A DNA stretch of 64,000 nt. It comes from Caldilinea sp. CFX5. Lineage in GTDB: Bacteria; Chloroflexota; Anaerolineae; Caldilineales; Caldilineaceae. This document shows, piece by piece, positions 51,269-60,522 of this stretch (position 1 is the stretch's first letter; each line of letters opens with the position of its first letter). The notes beneath the pieces are model-generated. The model was not told where the DNA came from, ran no database searches, and worked only from the letters and a program-made list of their open reading frames with translations. Both the position numbers and the translations under genes were made by a program. The stretch covers positions 1-64,000 of the forward strand of contig QWII01000006.1 in NCBI GenBank assembly GCA_021405325.1. The letters are read 5' to 3'.

Positions 51269-51550
51269 ACAATCTTAGGAGTTACGCAGTTGACGGGCGC
51301 TACCAGAGACCTGTCAGGTTTCGCAAACCTGACAGGTCTTGTCCAACTGCGTAACTCCTAAATCTATTGCTCTCCTTGATTCGTACAATACTGATTGGGC
51401 TTGGTGCAACCCTCACCTTTGATCTTTAGGCGCTCTTTCTCAAACATCCCTTTCAAATGACGCCATCCGCCATCTGTTTGGTCGGGCGCTGGATGCGGTA
51501 TATGCCGGAAGGAAGTTCAAGAAGAATTGGACAAAGCTGCCATTCTATTT
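51265..51550 (+). pseudogene. Broken DUF2938 membrane-protein gene
   Basis: The ATG overlaps the preceding stop. After three codons it is interrupted by the palindromic element 51276-51360. Removing the element and one copy of AATCT gives, in frame, MNNLLLSLIRTILIG, then LGATLTFDL, a TAG stop where the family has Trp, then ALFLKHPFQMTPSAICLVGR and WMRYMPEG. This matches the N-terminus of DUF2938 proteins (GIGATLVMDLW, then LVGRW and MP-G). A frameshift near 51510 and loss of the remainder follow. It is a dead gene carrying at least three independent lesions. Confidence 0.7.
51276..51360. mobile_element. MITE-like palindrome flanked by 5-bp target duplication
   Basis: An 85-bp element with perfect 17-bp termini, TAGGAGTTACGCAGTTG (51276-51292) and complement (51344-51360). 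The inner hairpin AGACCTGTCAGGTTT is shared with 34845 and, in part, with 7756. AATCT lies directly on both sides (51271-51275, 51361-51365). Excision of the element plus one AATCT restores the DUF2938 reading frame from its ATG. Confidence 0.82.
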
Positions 51551-51970
51551 TATACTACACTTGTAGGACAATCAGATGGCTTTGCTCGGTAAGCCGAAAC
51601 CAACCTAACTTCATGATTGCGCACAAATATTGCGCCAAGCCAACCAATCCATTGTGACAAATATAAACGGAGTCAACGATTGAGTCGCCGCACTGCCTGG
51701 CTGTGGTGCATTACCGCTGAACAGGACAAGACGATTTGCGAGAATAATCAAAAAGGCATCAACCGCGTCGCTATCAACCGGGGCCGTATTCGACTATCGA
51801 GTTGACTTAAGCTATCAGCCTGAAATGATGAAGGTTAGCTACTTGTTTCGGTAATCCTTGGAACTTGTCACGCCGGCGGCGATGACCTACAGTTACCGCT
51901 TTATTTTTGTACCCTTCATTATTTCAAGGCGTATGTCAGTGCAAACGTTCAATACCAGAGAAGACCAACC
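51551..51970. other. Degenerate intergenic region
   Basis: No intact gene is visible. A short frame near 51740-51800 ends INRVAINRGRIRLSS, faintly like the C-terminal helix of the LuxR regulators (VNRGVELGLI), so it may be a regulator remnant. The stretch looks like decayed accessory DNA between two regions. Confidence 0.35.
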
Positions 51971-52984
51971 ATGCAGCACTACTATGTCACCGGCTACCGT
52001 CAGATCGAGGTTGTGGAAGAACCCATACCCACCCCCGGCGCCGGCGAGGTTGTCGTCCGGATGGCCTATACAGCCCTTAGCCCCGGCAGCAATGTGAGCG
52101 GCTACCTGAACCAAAACCGGCAACAACGGGGGGAAGCGCTCTATATGGGCAGCGGGGTTGTCCGCGCTGTGGGCGAAGGGGTGCGCCGGGTCGCCCCTGG
52201 TGATGGGGTGGCGGTGTTGAATTGCGGTCATCAAGCGTATGCGCGTGTGGCGGAGGACGCGGTGCATCGCGTCCCCGGTACGCTGACCTTGCGCGAGGCG
52301 AGCGTCTCTTACCTTTGCACCTGGTCGATCAGCGCGCTCCACCTGGGACAATACGCCGCGGCGGAGACAGTGGTCGTTGTCGGTCAGGGCTTGGTCGGCG
52401 CGTCGGCGGCGCTGGCGGCGGAGTTGATGGGCGCACGCGTGCTGGCCGTCGACACGGCTGCCGAGCGGGTGGCGTTTGCCCAAACCCTGGGCTTGGGGGC
52501 CGTAGTGCAAACGGGGACGCCGACGGCAGCCGCAGATATGGCCGCCTTCCTGGGCGAGACGGGGCCGGACTTGATCCTGGAAACCTCCGGCTCCTGGCAT
52601 GGCTTTCGCCAGGCGGTTGAGCTGGCCCGTGACTATACCCGCCTGGCGATCATGGGCATCTACCGCCAGCCGCCGCCCCCTGACCTGGGGCTGGATCTGC
52701 ATCAACTCTTGTACAGCTATCCGAGCAAGTTTCACTATCAACGCTTGCAGATCATCGGCTGTGGCAGCGATCCCGATGAGGTTGCGTACCCGAACCCCCG
52801 CCTTGCCACCCGTCGGCGCAACTATGCCTATCTTCTCGAACAGGCCGCGCGTGGCCGCCTGGCGTTGGGCAAACTGATCACCCATACCTTGCCGCCGCAG
52901 GAGATCGGCCAGGCCTTGTCGGCGCTGGCCGATGGCAACAAAGCAATGGTCGGCGTTGTCTTCGATTGGAGTAGCATTTCATAA
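51971..52984 (+). CDS. MDR-superfamily dehydrogenase (threonine/sorbitol dehydrogenase-like, no zinc ligands)
   Basis: A 337-residue medium-chain dehydrogenase starting the catabolic locus. The first half (VVRMAYTALSPGSNVSGYL, then YMGSGVVRAVGEGVRRVAPG) lacks the Cys and His-Glu zinc ligands. The nucleotide-binding motif is VVGQGLVGASAAL and is followed by AVDTAAERVAFAQTLG. Proteins of this type oxidise sugar-derived alcohols together with Gfo/Idh partners. The Gfo/Idh gene starts 21 bases downstream with its own AAGGAG. The ribosome-binding site here is weak. Confidence 0.78.
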   Translation: MQHYYVTGYRQIEVVEEPIPTPGAGEVVVRMAYTALSPGSNVSGYLNQNRQQRGEALYMGSGVVRAVGEGVRRVAPGDGVAVLNCGHQAYARVAEDAVHRVPGTLTLREASVSYLCTWSISALHLGQYAAAETVVVVGQGLVGASAALAAELMGARVLAVDTAAERVAFAQTLGLGAVVQTGTPTAAADMAAFLGETGPDLILETSGSWHGFRQAVELARDYTRLAIMGIYRQPPPPDLGLDLHQLLYSYPSKFHYQRLQIIGCGSDPDEVAYPNPRLATRRRNYAYLLEQAARGRLALGKLITHTLPPQEIGQALSALADGNKAMVGVVFDWSSIS

Positions 52985-53005
52985 CATAAGCTAAGGAGCA
53001 TTTCC

Positions 53006-54040
53006 GTGCGAAAAATTCGTTTTGCCCAAGCCAGCGTGTCGATGATCCATGCCAACAGTTATCGCGACACCTTGCTGCTGCTGCCCGACGAGGTCGAGTT
53101 GGTCGGCTTTTATGACCCCGATCCCGACAGCGTGCGCAAAAATATCAAAGCCGATGCTCAACATGTCCCCTTCTATCCTTCGCTGGCCGACCTGTTGGAG
53201 AAGGCCAAACCCGATGTGGTGATGGTTTCGACCTATCTCAAAGATATGCCCAGTTGGATGTTGCAAGTGGCCGAGGCGGGGGTCAATGTCTGGGCCGACA
53301 AACCCTTTGCCGTCCATTCGCGTCAACTGCTGCCGGTGGCCGAGGCGGTGAAACGCAACAAGCTGCACTTTTCCTGCGGCTACACCTGGCGCTTTCACCC
53401 CATCAGCCAGTTGATCAAAGAGAGCTATGACGCCGGTCTGTTGGGCAAACCCTACTCGATTGAGATGCGCTTTCTCACCTCCAGCGTGGCGCGGCGCAAC
53501 CCCAACACCTGGTATATGAAGCGCGCCGAAGCGGGTGGCGGCATCCTCAACTGGCTCGGCTGCCACTGGTTCGATCTCATGCGCTACATCACCAGTTCCG
53601 AGGTGGTCAAAGTCAGCGCGATTGAAGCCAACGTCAGCGGCCAGCCGATTGATGTCGAAGACGCGGCGGCGGTTTCGCTGCAATTTGCCAATGGCATGAT
53701 CGGCAGCCTGCACGCCGGCTACTTTACATCGGGCGATGGTGAAATCTCTTTTGGGTTACGTGGCTCTGACGGTTGGGCCAAGTGGGAAGAAGCCGAGAAG
53801 GCGGTCACGATCAAGAGCACCCACCCCGCCTGGGCCAGCGCTCCCCAACGCAAATTCGGCATACCGACGGCGGAAGTCGGTGGCTATGGCGCCGAGGGTC
53901 GGGCGTCGATCCGCCAATTTGCCGCCGCCATCCGTGGCGAAGGCAGCAGCGGCTATACCGTGGACGACGCCATCAAATCCCTACAAATCATCGAAGCCGC
54001 GCACGAAGCGGCGCGCACGGGGCGTACCGTGGCATTGTGA
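53006..54040 (+). CDS. Gfo/Idh/MocA-family oxidoreductase
   Basis: A 344-residue NAD(P)-dependent dehydrogenase, GTG start after AAGGAG. The N-terminal dinucleotide fold is slightly unusual, with no clear GxGxxG (RFAQASVSMIHANSY). The WADKPFAVHSRQ motif stands for the family's EKP, and GGGILNWLGCHWFDLMRY carries the catalytic His-Asp region. It is a close paralogue of the enzyme at 55340 (shared HPAWASAPQR and GGGIL-WLGCH). It probably oxidises a cyclic polyol or sugar, with neighbouring enzymes acting on the same compound. Confidence 0.85.
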   Translation: MRKIRFAQASVSMIHANSYRDTLLLLPDEVELVGFYDPDPDSVRKNIKADAQHVPFYPSLADLLEKAKPDVVMVSTYLKDMPSWMLQVAEAGVNVWADKPFAVHSRQLLPVAEAVKRNKLHFSCGYTWRFHPISQLIKESYDAGLLGKPYSIEMRFLTSSVARRNPNTWYMKRAEAGGGILNWLGCHWFDLMRYITSSEVVKVSAIEANVSGQPIDVEDAAAVSLQFANGMIGSLHAGYFTSGDGEISFGLRGSDGWAKWEEAEKAVTIKSTHPAWASAPQRKFGIPTAEVGGYGAEGRASIRQFAAAIRGEGSSGYTVDDAIKSLQIIEAAHEAARTGRTVAL

Positions 54041-54049
54041 GGCAGGATA

Positions 54050-54227
54050 ACTACTCAGGACACAGAGCGGCACAGCGGGAAAAGGGATGCACTGAGCGAA
54101 TTTTCTGTCTTTTCTCTGTGTGTCTCTGTGCAATCTCCGTGAATCTCTGTGTTACCTGTGAAAATAATAGGGATTTCACCGATTATGCCGATTAACGAAT
54201 AGAAAAATCGGTGCAATCGGTGAAATC
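54050..54227. repeat. Two decayed inverted repeats
   Basis: The first pairs ACACAGAG-rich sequence (54059-54085) with TCTCTGTGTGTCTCTGTG (54113-54130). The second has 22-bp arms 54172-54193 and 54206-54227 (GATTTCACCGATTATGCCGA) with three mismatches. Both lie in the 256-bp gap before tdh. Confidence 0.65.
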
Positions 54228-54296
54228 GCTGTTGCATTTTCATCGTTTGCGGCGCCGCTAAGGCATGTGGCCTGATGAGTAACATGGTAGGAACGT

Positions 54297-55328
54297 ATGA
54301 AAGCATTAGTCAAGAAAAAAGCCAAGCCGGGCCTTTGGCTGGACGACGTGCCAATACCGGCCTATGGCGATAACGAAGTGTTGATCAAGGTGTTGCGCAC
54401 CGGCATTTGCGGCACCGACCTGCACATCTACAACTGGGATGCCTGGGCGCAGAAGACCATCCCCGTCCCGATGGTGGTCGGCCACGAGTTTGTCGGTGAA
54501 ATTGCGGCGGTCGGTTCCCAAGTCAAGGATTTTCGACCCGGCGACATTGTCAGCGGCGAAGGGCATGTGGTCTGCGGCCATTGTCGCAACTGTCTGGCCG
54601 GTCGCCGGCATCTCTGCAAGGATACGGTCGGGGTTGGCGTCAATCGCCCCGGCGCCTTTGCCGAGTATATGACCTTGCCCATGACCAACGTCTGGTATCA
54701 CGATCCCCACATTCCGCGCGATGTGCAAGCGATTTTTGACCCTTTTGGCAACGCCGTCCATACCGCCCTGCAATTTGATGTGTTGGGCGAGGATGTGCTG
54801 ATCACCGGCGCCGGGCCAATCGGCATTATGGCGGCGGCGGTAGTGCGTCATGCCGGGGCGCGCTATGTGGTGATCACCGATGTCAACCCCTATCGGCTGG
54901 ATCTGGCGCGCAAAATGGGGGTTACGCTGGCGGTCGATGCGCGCACCACCACCTTGCGGGAAGTGCAGACGCAACTGGGGATGCGCGAGGGCTTTGATGT
55001 CGGGCTGGAGATGAGCGGGAACGCCACGGCCTTTCGCGACATGCTCGATAATATGTGTCACGGCGGCAAGATCGCCATGTTGGGCATTCCGCCGGGCGAA
55101 ATGGCGATTGATTGGAACAAGGTCATCTTTAACATGCTCACCATTCGGGGCATCTATGGCCGCGAGATGTATGAGACCTGGTACAAAATGACGGTGATGT
55201 TGCAGTCAGGCTTAGACATTACGCCCGTGATCACCCACCGCCTGCACTACACCGAATTCCAACAAGGGTTTGACGCGATGCTGACCGGCAATGCCGGCAA
55301 AGTCGTGCTGACCTGGCACGAAGGATAG
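54297..55328 (+). CDS. tdh: L-threonine 3-dehydrogenase
   Basis: A 343-residue zinc MDR enzyme matching bacterial threonine dehydrogenase in length and ligands. Catalytic zinc residues are Cys38 (GICGTD), His63 and Glu64 (GHEFVGE). Structural zinc residues are Cys93, Cys96, Cys99 and Cys107. The Rossmann motif is [14 protein letters not shown], and [12 protein letters not shown] and [13 protein letters not shown] are Tdh-specific. It oxidises L-threonine to 2-amino-3-oxobutyrate with NAD+. A kbl gene, the usual partner, is absent. In this locus a related polyol or amino-alcohol substrate is conceivable, but the sequence is that of true Tdh. Confidence 0.88.
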   Translation: MKALVKKKAKPGLWLDDVPIPAYGDNEVLIKVLRTGICGTDLHIYNWDAWAQKTIPVPMVVGHEFVGEIAAVGSQVKDFRPGDIVSGEGHVVCGHCRNCLAGRRHLCKDTVGVGVNRPGAFAEYMTLPMTNVWYHDPHIPRDVQAIFDPFGNAVHTALQFDVLGEDVLITGAGPIGIMAAAVVRHAGARYVVITDVNPYRLDLARKMGVTLAVDARTTTLREVQTQLGMREGFDVGLEMSGNATAFRDMLDNMCHGGKIAMLGIPPGEMAIDWNKVIFNMLTIRGIYGREMYETWYKMTVMLQSGLDITPVITHRLHYTEFQQGFDAMLTGNAGKVVLTWHEG

Positions 55329-55339
55329 GAGCCATTATC

Positions 55340-56419
55340 ATGCAACCGATTACCGCTGCGCTCTTGGGGATTGAACATCCCCATTCGCTGGCCCATCTCC
55401 GTACCTTACAAGCGCTGCCCGAAGTGGAAAAGATTCTGCTTTGGGATGAGAGTGAACCGGCATTGGCCGCCGCCGTCGCCAAACAGGGCGCTAAGGTCGC
55501 CGCCACCTACACCAACCTCGATCAACTCCTGGCAAACCAGGATCTCTTCTTTGTCATCGCCGCGCTGCGCAATGATCTGGGGCCGGATCTCTTTATCCGC
55601 ACGCTAGAGGCTGGCAAACATTTGATGGCCGAAAAGCCCATCGGTCGCACCGCCGCTGACACCGAACGGGTGATCGCCGTGGCCCAACGCACCGGCGCCC
55701 AACTGGGCGTCTGCTACCAAAACCGCACCCTGCCGGCAGTGCAACTCATGCGCAAACTGGTCAGCGCTGGCTTGCTCGGCCCACTGATCTCAGTCGAAAT
55801 GCGCATGATCACCACACGGGTGGCCGCGCGCAACCCGCAGAACTGGCTCTTCAAACATGCGCAGTCGGGTGGCGGCATCCTCTCGTGGCTGGGCTGTCAC
55901 TATATCGACATGATGCGCTATGTGACTGGTGATGAGATCGTGTCCGTAAGCGCCGAGGTCGCGACCCGCAGCGGCGAGGCGATTGATGTCGAGGATGTGG
56001 CGACGCTGGCGTTGCGTTTCCGCTCCGGCGCCGTCGGTTCGCTCCATGCCGGCTATATGATGGCCCTAAGCGGCGGCGGCTATCACAACAAGGCGGGCTA
56101 TGATACCTACGGCGGCTTCAACGGCCAACTGGGGCGTATCACCTGGAGTTCGCCCAGTTCGCCGATCAAGCTGGCCGTGGAAAGCATCCACCCCGCCTGG
56201 GCCAGCGCCCCCCAACGCACCTTTGACCTGCCCCTGGCCGAATCTCCCGCCTATGGCGGCGTCTCCGGCGAACAATTTATCCGTGACTTTATTCGGTCCG
56301 CCCAAGGCGAAGGCCAAGCGTGGACATCCGGCAGCGACGCCCTCCAAGTGGCCCGCATCGTCGACGCCGCCTACGAATCAAGCCGCAGTGGCCGGCGGAT
56401 TGCGATTGCAACACCATAA
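55340..56419 (+). CDS. Gfo/Idh/MocA-family oxidoreductase
   Basis: A 359-residue enzyme starting 11 bases after tdh. MAEKPIGRTAADTE is the EKP motif and GGGILSWLGCHYIDMMRYVTG the catalytic region. It is paralogous to the product of 53006, with an insertion (GGGYHNKAGYDTYGG) before the conserved HPAWASAPQR. The first Rossmann strand (TAALLGIEHPHSLAHL) lacks the textbook glycine motif in the same way as its paralogue. The pair may act on successive or alternative substrates. Confidence 0.85.
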   Translation: MQPITAALLGIEHPHSLAHLRTLQALPEVEKILLWDESEPALAAAVAKQGAKVAATYTNLDQLLANQDLFFVIAALRNDLGPDLFIRTLEAGKHLMAEKPIGRTAADTERVIAVAQRTGAQLGVCYQNRTLPAVQLMRKLVSAGLLGPLISVEMRMITTRVAARNPQNWLFKHAQSGGGILSWLGCHYIDMMRYVTGDEIVSVSAEVATRSGEAIDVEDVATLALRFRSGAVGSLHAGYMMALSGGGYHNKAGYDTYGGFNGQLGRITWSSPSSPIKLAVESIHPAWASAPQRTFDLPLAESPAYGGVSGEQFIRDFIRSAQGEGQAWTSGSDALQVARIVDAAYESSRSGRRIAIATP

Positions 56420-56426
56420 CAATTAT

Positions 56427-56494
56427 GAGTTACGCGTTACGAGTTACGAATTACGGGCAATGGATCGTAACTCGTAATTCGTAACGCGTAACTC
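56427..56494. repeat. Inverted repeat, 29-bp arms
   Basis: Arms 56427-56455 and 56466-56494 (GAGTTACGCGTTACGA and related TTACGA units) pair with two mismatches. It starts eight bases after a stop and ends 17 before the next GTG. Confidence 0.8.
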
Positions 56495-56510
56495 CCAAGG
56501 AGATTTTACC

Positions 56511-57368
56511 GTGATCAACTTCCCACGTTCTACCTTTACCTGGCAATCCAACCCCTGGTATCCCGACCCCTATTACCGCTACACGGGCGGCTTTGTCGGT
56601 ACACCGGGGCAATCTTATCATGTTCGCTTTAATCTCGAAGCAAGCTGTACGATTCGCGATGAGGCGACGGGCAAAAGCACGGAACTCTTTGTCAGCGCGC
56701 CCTGTCGCACCGAATATACGATTGCCAAACGCAACCTCTTTCAGGTGCCGAGCGGTGAATTTCGCTTCTTCTTTAGCCGGCAATACCGGCTGGGGTTGGC
56801 GAAACGACCCAGTACCGAGACAGAGGAAGTGTCGGTGGCGCCGCTCACCGAAGCCTTTGCCGACCATCGCATCGATCTGCGCACCTTTGCCAATGTCACC
56901 CAACTGACCGACGTCGGCCAGATCATCCAGGCCACCCTCAACCATGATCTGCTCAACGCCGTCTCCACCTATCGCGATGCGGCGCGCGGGCTGACGGTGT
57001 CAGTCGAGTATCCGGTCAATTTGATCAACCTCAATGTCGCCGATGGCGAGTTCCAGGTCTGTACCGGTCCCATTGTGCTGCCCGATTTGGCAACTTGGGA
57101 TGGCGCTGAGGTGAAACGGGTCTTCCTGGCCCATGTCGCCTTTACCGCCTTTGACCATGTCGAGTTCATCTTGCAGCGCGAAGTGGACGCCGCGCCCGAA
57201 GAGCGCGTCTGGCTCGATCAACCCCGTGGTCGCGACCGCTATGAACTGCTCGATCCGAACAAACGCCCGCCCAACTACCCCCCGCCTCGTCCCAAGCCCA
57301 CGGTCTACAACGAGACCTGGGAACTGGCGGCGACGAATGTGGTGCTGCGCGCGGAGAATGTGGGATAA
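56511..57368 (+). CDS. Conserved protein of the Gfo/Idh catabolic locus, 285 residues
   Basis: A soluble, beta-rich protein starting at GTG after AAGGAG (FPRSTFTWQSNPWYPDPYYR). Aromatic residues are frequent in the first 40 residues and the C-terminal part has a Pro-rich loop (RPPNYPPPRPKP). I do not recognise a named family or catalytic motif. Its position between Gfo/Idh genes suggests a role in the same pathway, for example an isomerase-like or binding function. This is inference from context only. Confidence 0.6.
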   Translation: MINFPRSTFTWQSNPWYPDPYYRYTGGFVGTPGQSYHVRFNLEASCTIRDEATGKSTELFVSAPCRTEYTIAKRNLFQVPSGEFRFFFSRQYRLGLAKRPSTETEEVSVAPLTEAFADHRIDLRTFANVTQLTDVGQIIQATLNHDLLNAVSTYRDAARGLTVSVEYPVNLINLNVADGEFQVCTGPIVLPDLATWDGAEVKRVFLAHVAFTAFDHVEFILQREVDAAPEERVWLDQPRGRDRYELLDPNKRPPNYPPPRPKPTVYNETWELAATNVVLRAENVG

Positions 57369-57370
57369 CC

Positions 57371-57472
57371 ATGACAAGGTGACAAGGTGAAGGGGTGACA
57401 AGGTGACATAGCCGTCAACTGTACCCTGTCACCCCTTCACCTTGTCACCTTGTCACCCCTTCACCTTGTCAT
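57371..57472. repeat. Inverted repeat built of GACAAGGTG units
   Basis: ATGACAAGGTGACAAGGTGA (57371 onward) and complementary TCACCTTGTCACCTTGTCAC (57436 onward) with an additional CCCTTCACCTTGTCAT copy ending at 57472. The same units form the repeat at 60523-60687. It begins directly after a stop codon. Confidence 0.8.
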
Positions 57473-57490
57473 TTTCTCAGGGAGGAAACT

Positions 57491-58552
57491 ATGCCAACGT
57501 ACAAGGCAGTGATCGTCGGCCTCACCGGCATTGGGGCGCGGCGACCGAGTGAACCGGGGACTTTGCCGGTCTATGGGACGATGCCGCGTTCTCATGCGGC
57601 GGCTTATCATCGCCATCCGCAGACGGAAGTGGTGGCGGTTTGTGATATTCGGGCCGAGGCATTGACCAGCTTTCAGCGCGAGTGGGCCGATGTCTGGCCG
57701 GCGGTGCGCTGCTACACCGACTACCGGGCGATGCTGTGCGAAGAAAAGCCCGATCTGGTCAGCGTCTGTACGCCCGATCATCTGCACGCCGATATTACGG
57801 TCGATGCCGCCAACGGCGGCGCCAAAGCGATCCTCTGTGAAAAGCCGATTGCCACCACCCTGGCCGACGCCGATCGGATGATTGCCGCGGCAGAGGCCAA
57901 TCAGGTGTTGCTTTCGATTGAACATACGCGGCGTTGGTCGCCCATCTTTCTCAAGGCGCGGGAGTTGATCCGTAGTGGCGACTTTGGTCCGTTGCGGGGG
58001 ATTACGGCCAACATGTACAGCCCGCGTTCCATGCTCTTCCGCAACGGCACCCATCTCATGGATATGATCTGCTTCTTTGCCGACGCAGATCCCGCCTGGG
58101 TCTTTGCCGAGTTGGAAGAGGGCTTTGACCACTTTACCGAGTACAAAAGCGACGGTGGTCACGATCCCAAGACCGACCCGGCGGCTTCGGCCTATATCCA
58201 CTTTACCAACGGTGTGCGCGCCTATTACAACAGCCTCAAGATCCCCATGCCCGGCTCACAATTTGAACTGGTCTGCGACAAGGCGCGATTGGAAGTTTCT
58301 GACCGCGGCCTGACCGTGATTCACGCCCTAGGGCATAGCGAATGGGCCAGGGCCACGTTGCCGGTTGAGGATTATATGTACACCTATCAACTGGCCGCCG
58401 TCGCCGAGTTGATCCAGCTCTTGGAGCAAGGTGGGACGCTCATTTCCCCTGCCGGCGAAGCGCGCAAGACGCTGGCCATTATGTTGGCGATGCTCAAATC
58501 GCATGAGTTGGGGAATGTGCGGGTCAATTTGCCGTTACCGGCAGAGGCATAA
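57491..58552 (+). CDS. Gfo/Idh/MocA-family oxidoreductase
   Basis: A 353-residue enzyme with VIVGLTGIGARR as dinucleotide motif (with a following loop), AILCEKPIATTLADADR as the EKP motif and SIEHTRRWSPIF in the substrate domain. It is paralogous to the product of 60706 (shared SHAAAY start, EHTRR, NGTH motifs) and distinct from the 53006/55340 pair. GGAGG precedes the ATG. Likely a sugar or cyclitol dehydrogenase. Confidence 0.86.
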   Translation: MPTYKAVIVGLTGIGARRPSEPGTLPVYGTMPRSHAAAYHRHPQTEVVAVCDIRAEALTSFQREWADVWPAVRCYTDYRAMLCEEKPDLVSVCTPDHLHADITVDAANGGAKAILCEKPIATTLADADRMIAAAEANQVLLSIEHTRRWSPIFLKARELIRSGDFGPLRGITANMYSPRSMLFRNGTHLMDMICFFADADPAWVFAELEEGFDHFTEYKSDGGHDPKTDPAASAYIHFTNGVRAYYNSLKIPMPGSQFELVCDKARLEVSDRGLTVIHALGHSEWARATLPVEDYMYTYQLAAVAELIQLLEQGGTLISPAGEARKTLAIMLAMLKSHELGNVRVNLPLPAEA

Positions 58553-58575
58553 TGTTACCATGTGTATCAGGTCAG

Positions 58576-58722
58576 AACACAACAACGGATGCAGGCGGAA
58601 CGAATATACCGGCTGTGGAACACAAACCGATCAAAATAAGCGGTTTCGTTAAAAAGGCATTTTGTTTACAAGCGCCTTCGGTGACAAAAATATCCGTTCC
58701 CGCCTGTATCCGTTGTTGTGTT
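58576..58722. repeat. Imperfect inverted repeat, about 32-bp arms
   Basis: AACACAACAACGGATGCAGG (58576 onward) and complement (to 58722) pair with one mismatch and one gap. A small hairpin AAACCG/CGGTTT (58624-58646) lies inside. Confidence 0.75.
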
Positions 58723-58771
58723 TAATGATTCTGTTCAACCGTCCGTTCGACAAGCAGACAAGGAGAAGAGT

Positions 58772-60517
58772 ATGACGACACGTTGGAAACAATACGCAAT
58801 GATCGCTGTTCTTTTGTTGCTGATGTTCGCCTTGGGCAGTTGTGTCGGCGCCAACCCGCCGACGGGCGGTGATGCCGCCGCCCCGGCCGAAGAGGCGACG
58901 AAACCGGCTGCCGAAGAAGCCGCCGCGGCTACGGGTGAACTGTGGTACAACCCCGATGATCTGGGCGAGAGCTGGTATAACATTTGTGAAGACAGTCCCC
59001 CCCAACAAGGCGGCGAGATTACCTCCAACCAGGCCGCGGCGGCGCTGGCCGGCGGCGCCAACTGGTTCTCCTATGCCGTTAAGGATCAATATCTCTGGAA
59101 TCAACTCTTTGACAAAGATGTCGACGGCGAGACGATCCATCCCGACCTGGCAACTGACTGGACGGTCTCTGATGACGGCCTGGTCTACACCTTCAACCTG
59201 CGCAACGATGTGAAATTCACCGACGGCGTCCAGTTGACGGCCCATGATGTCAAGTGGACCTTCCAAGCCTTTCTGCACCCGGAAAGCGCCATTCCCTTTG
59301 GCCGCACCATGAGCCTCGATTCGATCAAAGGCGCCGAGGCGTTTATTGCCGGCAGCGCTGAAGAAATTGAAGGGATTAAGGTGGTGGACGACTTCACCCT
59401 GGAGATCACCCTGGCCCGACCGCAGAGCAATTTCCTCGACAAAGTGCGCGGCATCAACATCCACCCCAAGCACCTGTTGGAGAACATCCCCTACAAAGAT
59501 CTCCTGGCCTCCGAATATGCCAAGACCAAACCAGTCGGTTCCGGCCCCTTTAAGCTGGGTGAATATGTGCCGGAGCAATACTATATCTTGGAAGCCAACG
59601 AGGATTACTACGCCGGTCGCCCCTATCTGGATCGCATCATCATGCGCATTGGGTTGACAGGCGCCACCGCCATTGCCGCCCTGGAAGCCGACGAAATTCA
59701 GATCGCCGGCACCGTCACGCCCGATGATTACATGCGGCTCAAAGAGAACCCCAACATTGCCCTGATTGGCGGCGCACTGGGCGGTGGGCTGGCGGTCTTC
59801 CCCAACCTGACCCGTCCCCCCTTTGACAACCTGCAGGTGCGTGAAGCCTTTATGCACGCGTTGGATCGGGAAGCCATTGTCGAGGCGTACTATAACGGCG
59901 GGGAACTGGCCCAGGTGCTGCATTCCGATCTCACCGGCCCACTGGCCAGCCCGAATGTCAAGAAGTTTGAATATGACCCCGAAAAGGCCAAGGCGCTGCT
60001 GGCCGAAGCCGGTTGGGATCCCAACTACGAAGTGCAATTCCTCTCCTACTACCAGAGCGACTTTGACAAGCGCGTCCAGGCCGCCATGCAGCAATATTGG
60101 GCCGACGCCGGCATCAAGGTCAATCTAGTCTATCTCGACGGCCCGACCTGGGTGGAGCGGGTCTATGACAAGATGGACTTTGATCTCTCCTACGGCTGCT
60201 GCGGCTGGACCGACCCGGCGGCGTTGAGCGAAGTCTCGTGCAAGAACTTCTACCCGGCCGGCTACAACGTCAGCCACTACTGTAACGAAGAGTTCGACCA
60301 ATTGGTCAGCGACGCCACCGCCGAACCCGATGCCGCCAAACGCATGGCGATGTTCCACCAAGCCGAAGAGATGTTCGTCGCCGACCTGGGCTACATGACC
60401 ATGTTCTGGCCGCTCCGTTACCATGCCGTCAGCAGCAAGGTCTGCGGCTACAACAACCATCAAATCTCGGAACCGTGGACGGAGATGTATCCGAATAAGT
60501 GGTATTTGGCACAGTAG
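58772..60517 (+). CDS. ABC transporter substrate-binding lipoprotein, family 5 (oligopeptide/oligosaccharide type)
   Basis: A 581-residue lipoprotein (ALGSC lipobox, Cys24) followed by a Glu/Ala-rich linker and a family 5 extracellular binding domain: VYTFNLRNDVKFTDGVQLTA, GSGPFKLGEYVPEQY, PDDYMRLKENPNI, REAFMHALDREAIV. It binds peptides, oligosaccharides or related solutes outside the membrane and delivers them to the permeases at 62069 and 63143. AAGGAGAAG precedes the ATG at 58772. Neighbouring dehydrogenases suggest a sugar-like rather than peptide ligand. Confidence 0.9.
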   Translation: MTTRWKQYAMIAVLLLLMFALGSCVGANPPTGGDAAAPAEEATKPAAEEAAAATGELWYNPDDLGESWYNICEDSPPQQGGEITSNQAAAALAGGANWFSYAVKDQYLWNQLFDKDVDGETIHPDLATDWTVSDDGLVYTFNLRNDVKFTDGVQLTAHDVKWTFQAFLHPESAIPFGRTMSLDSIKGAEAFIAGSAEEIEGIKVVDDFTLEITLARPQSNFLDKVRGINIHPKHLLENIPYKDLLASEYAKTKPVGSGPFKLGEYVPEQYYILEANEDYYAGRPYLDRIIMRIGLTGATAIAALEADEIQIAGTVTPDDYMRLKENPNIALIGGALGGGLAVFPNLTRPPFDNLQVREAFMHALDREAIVEAYYNGGELAQVLHSDLTGPLASPNVKKFEYDPEKAKALLAEAGWDPNYEVQFLSYYQSDFDKRVQAAMQQYWADAGIKVNLVYLDGPTWVERVYDKMDFDLSYGCCGWTDPAALSEVSCKNFYPAGYNVSHYCNEEFDQLVSDATAEPDAAKRMAMFHQAEEMFVADLGYMTMFWPLRYHAVSSKVCGYNNHQISEPWTEMYPNKWYLAQ

Positions 60518-60522
60518 GAGAT

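Noticed and set aside
54297..55328. A threonine degradation operon (tdh-kbl).
   Set aside because: No kbl is adjacent; the neighbours are Gfo/Idh dehydrogenases and a sugar/peptide importer.
58649..60094. A 481-codon minus-strand frame opposite the binding-protein gene.
   Set aside because: Mirror of a GC-skewed coding region, with no recognisable domain; the plus strand encodes a clear family 5 binding protein.
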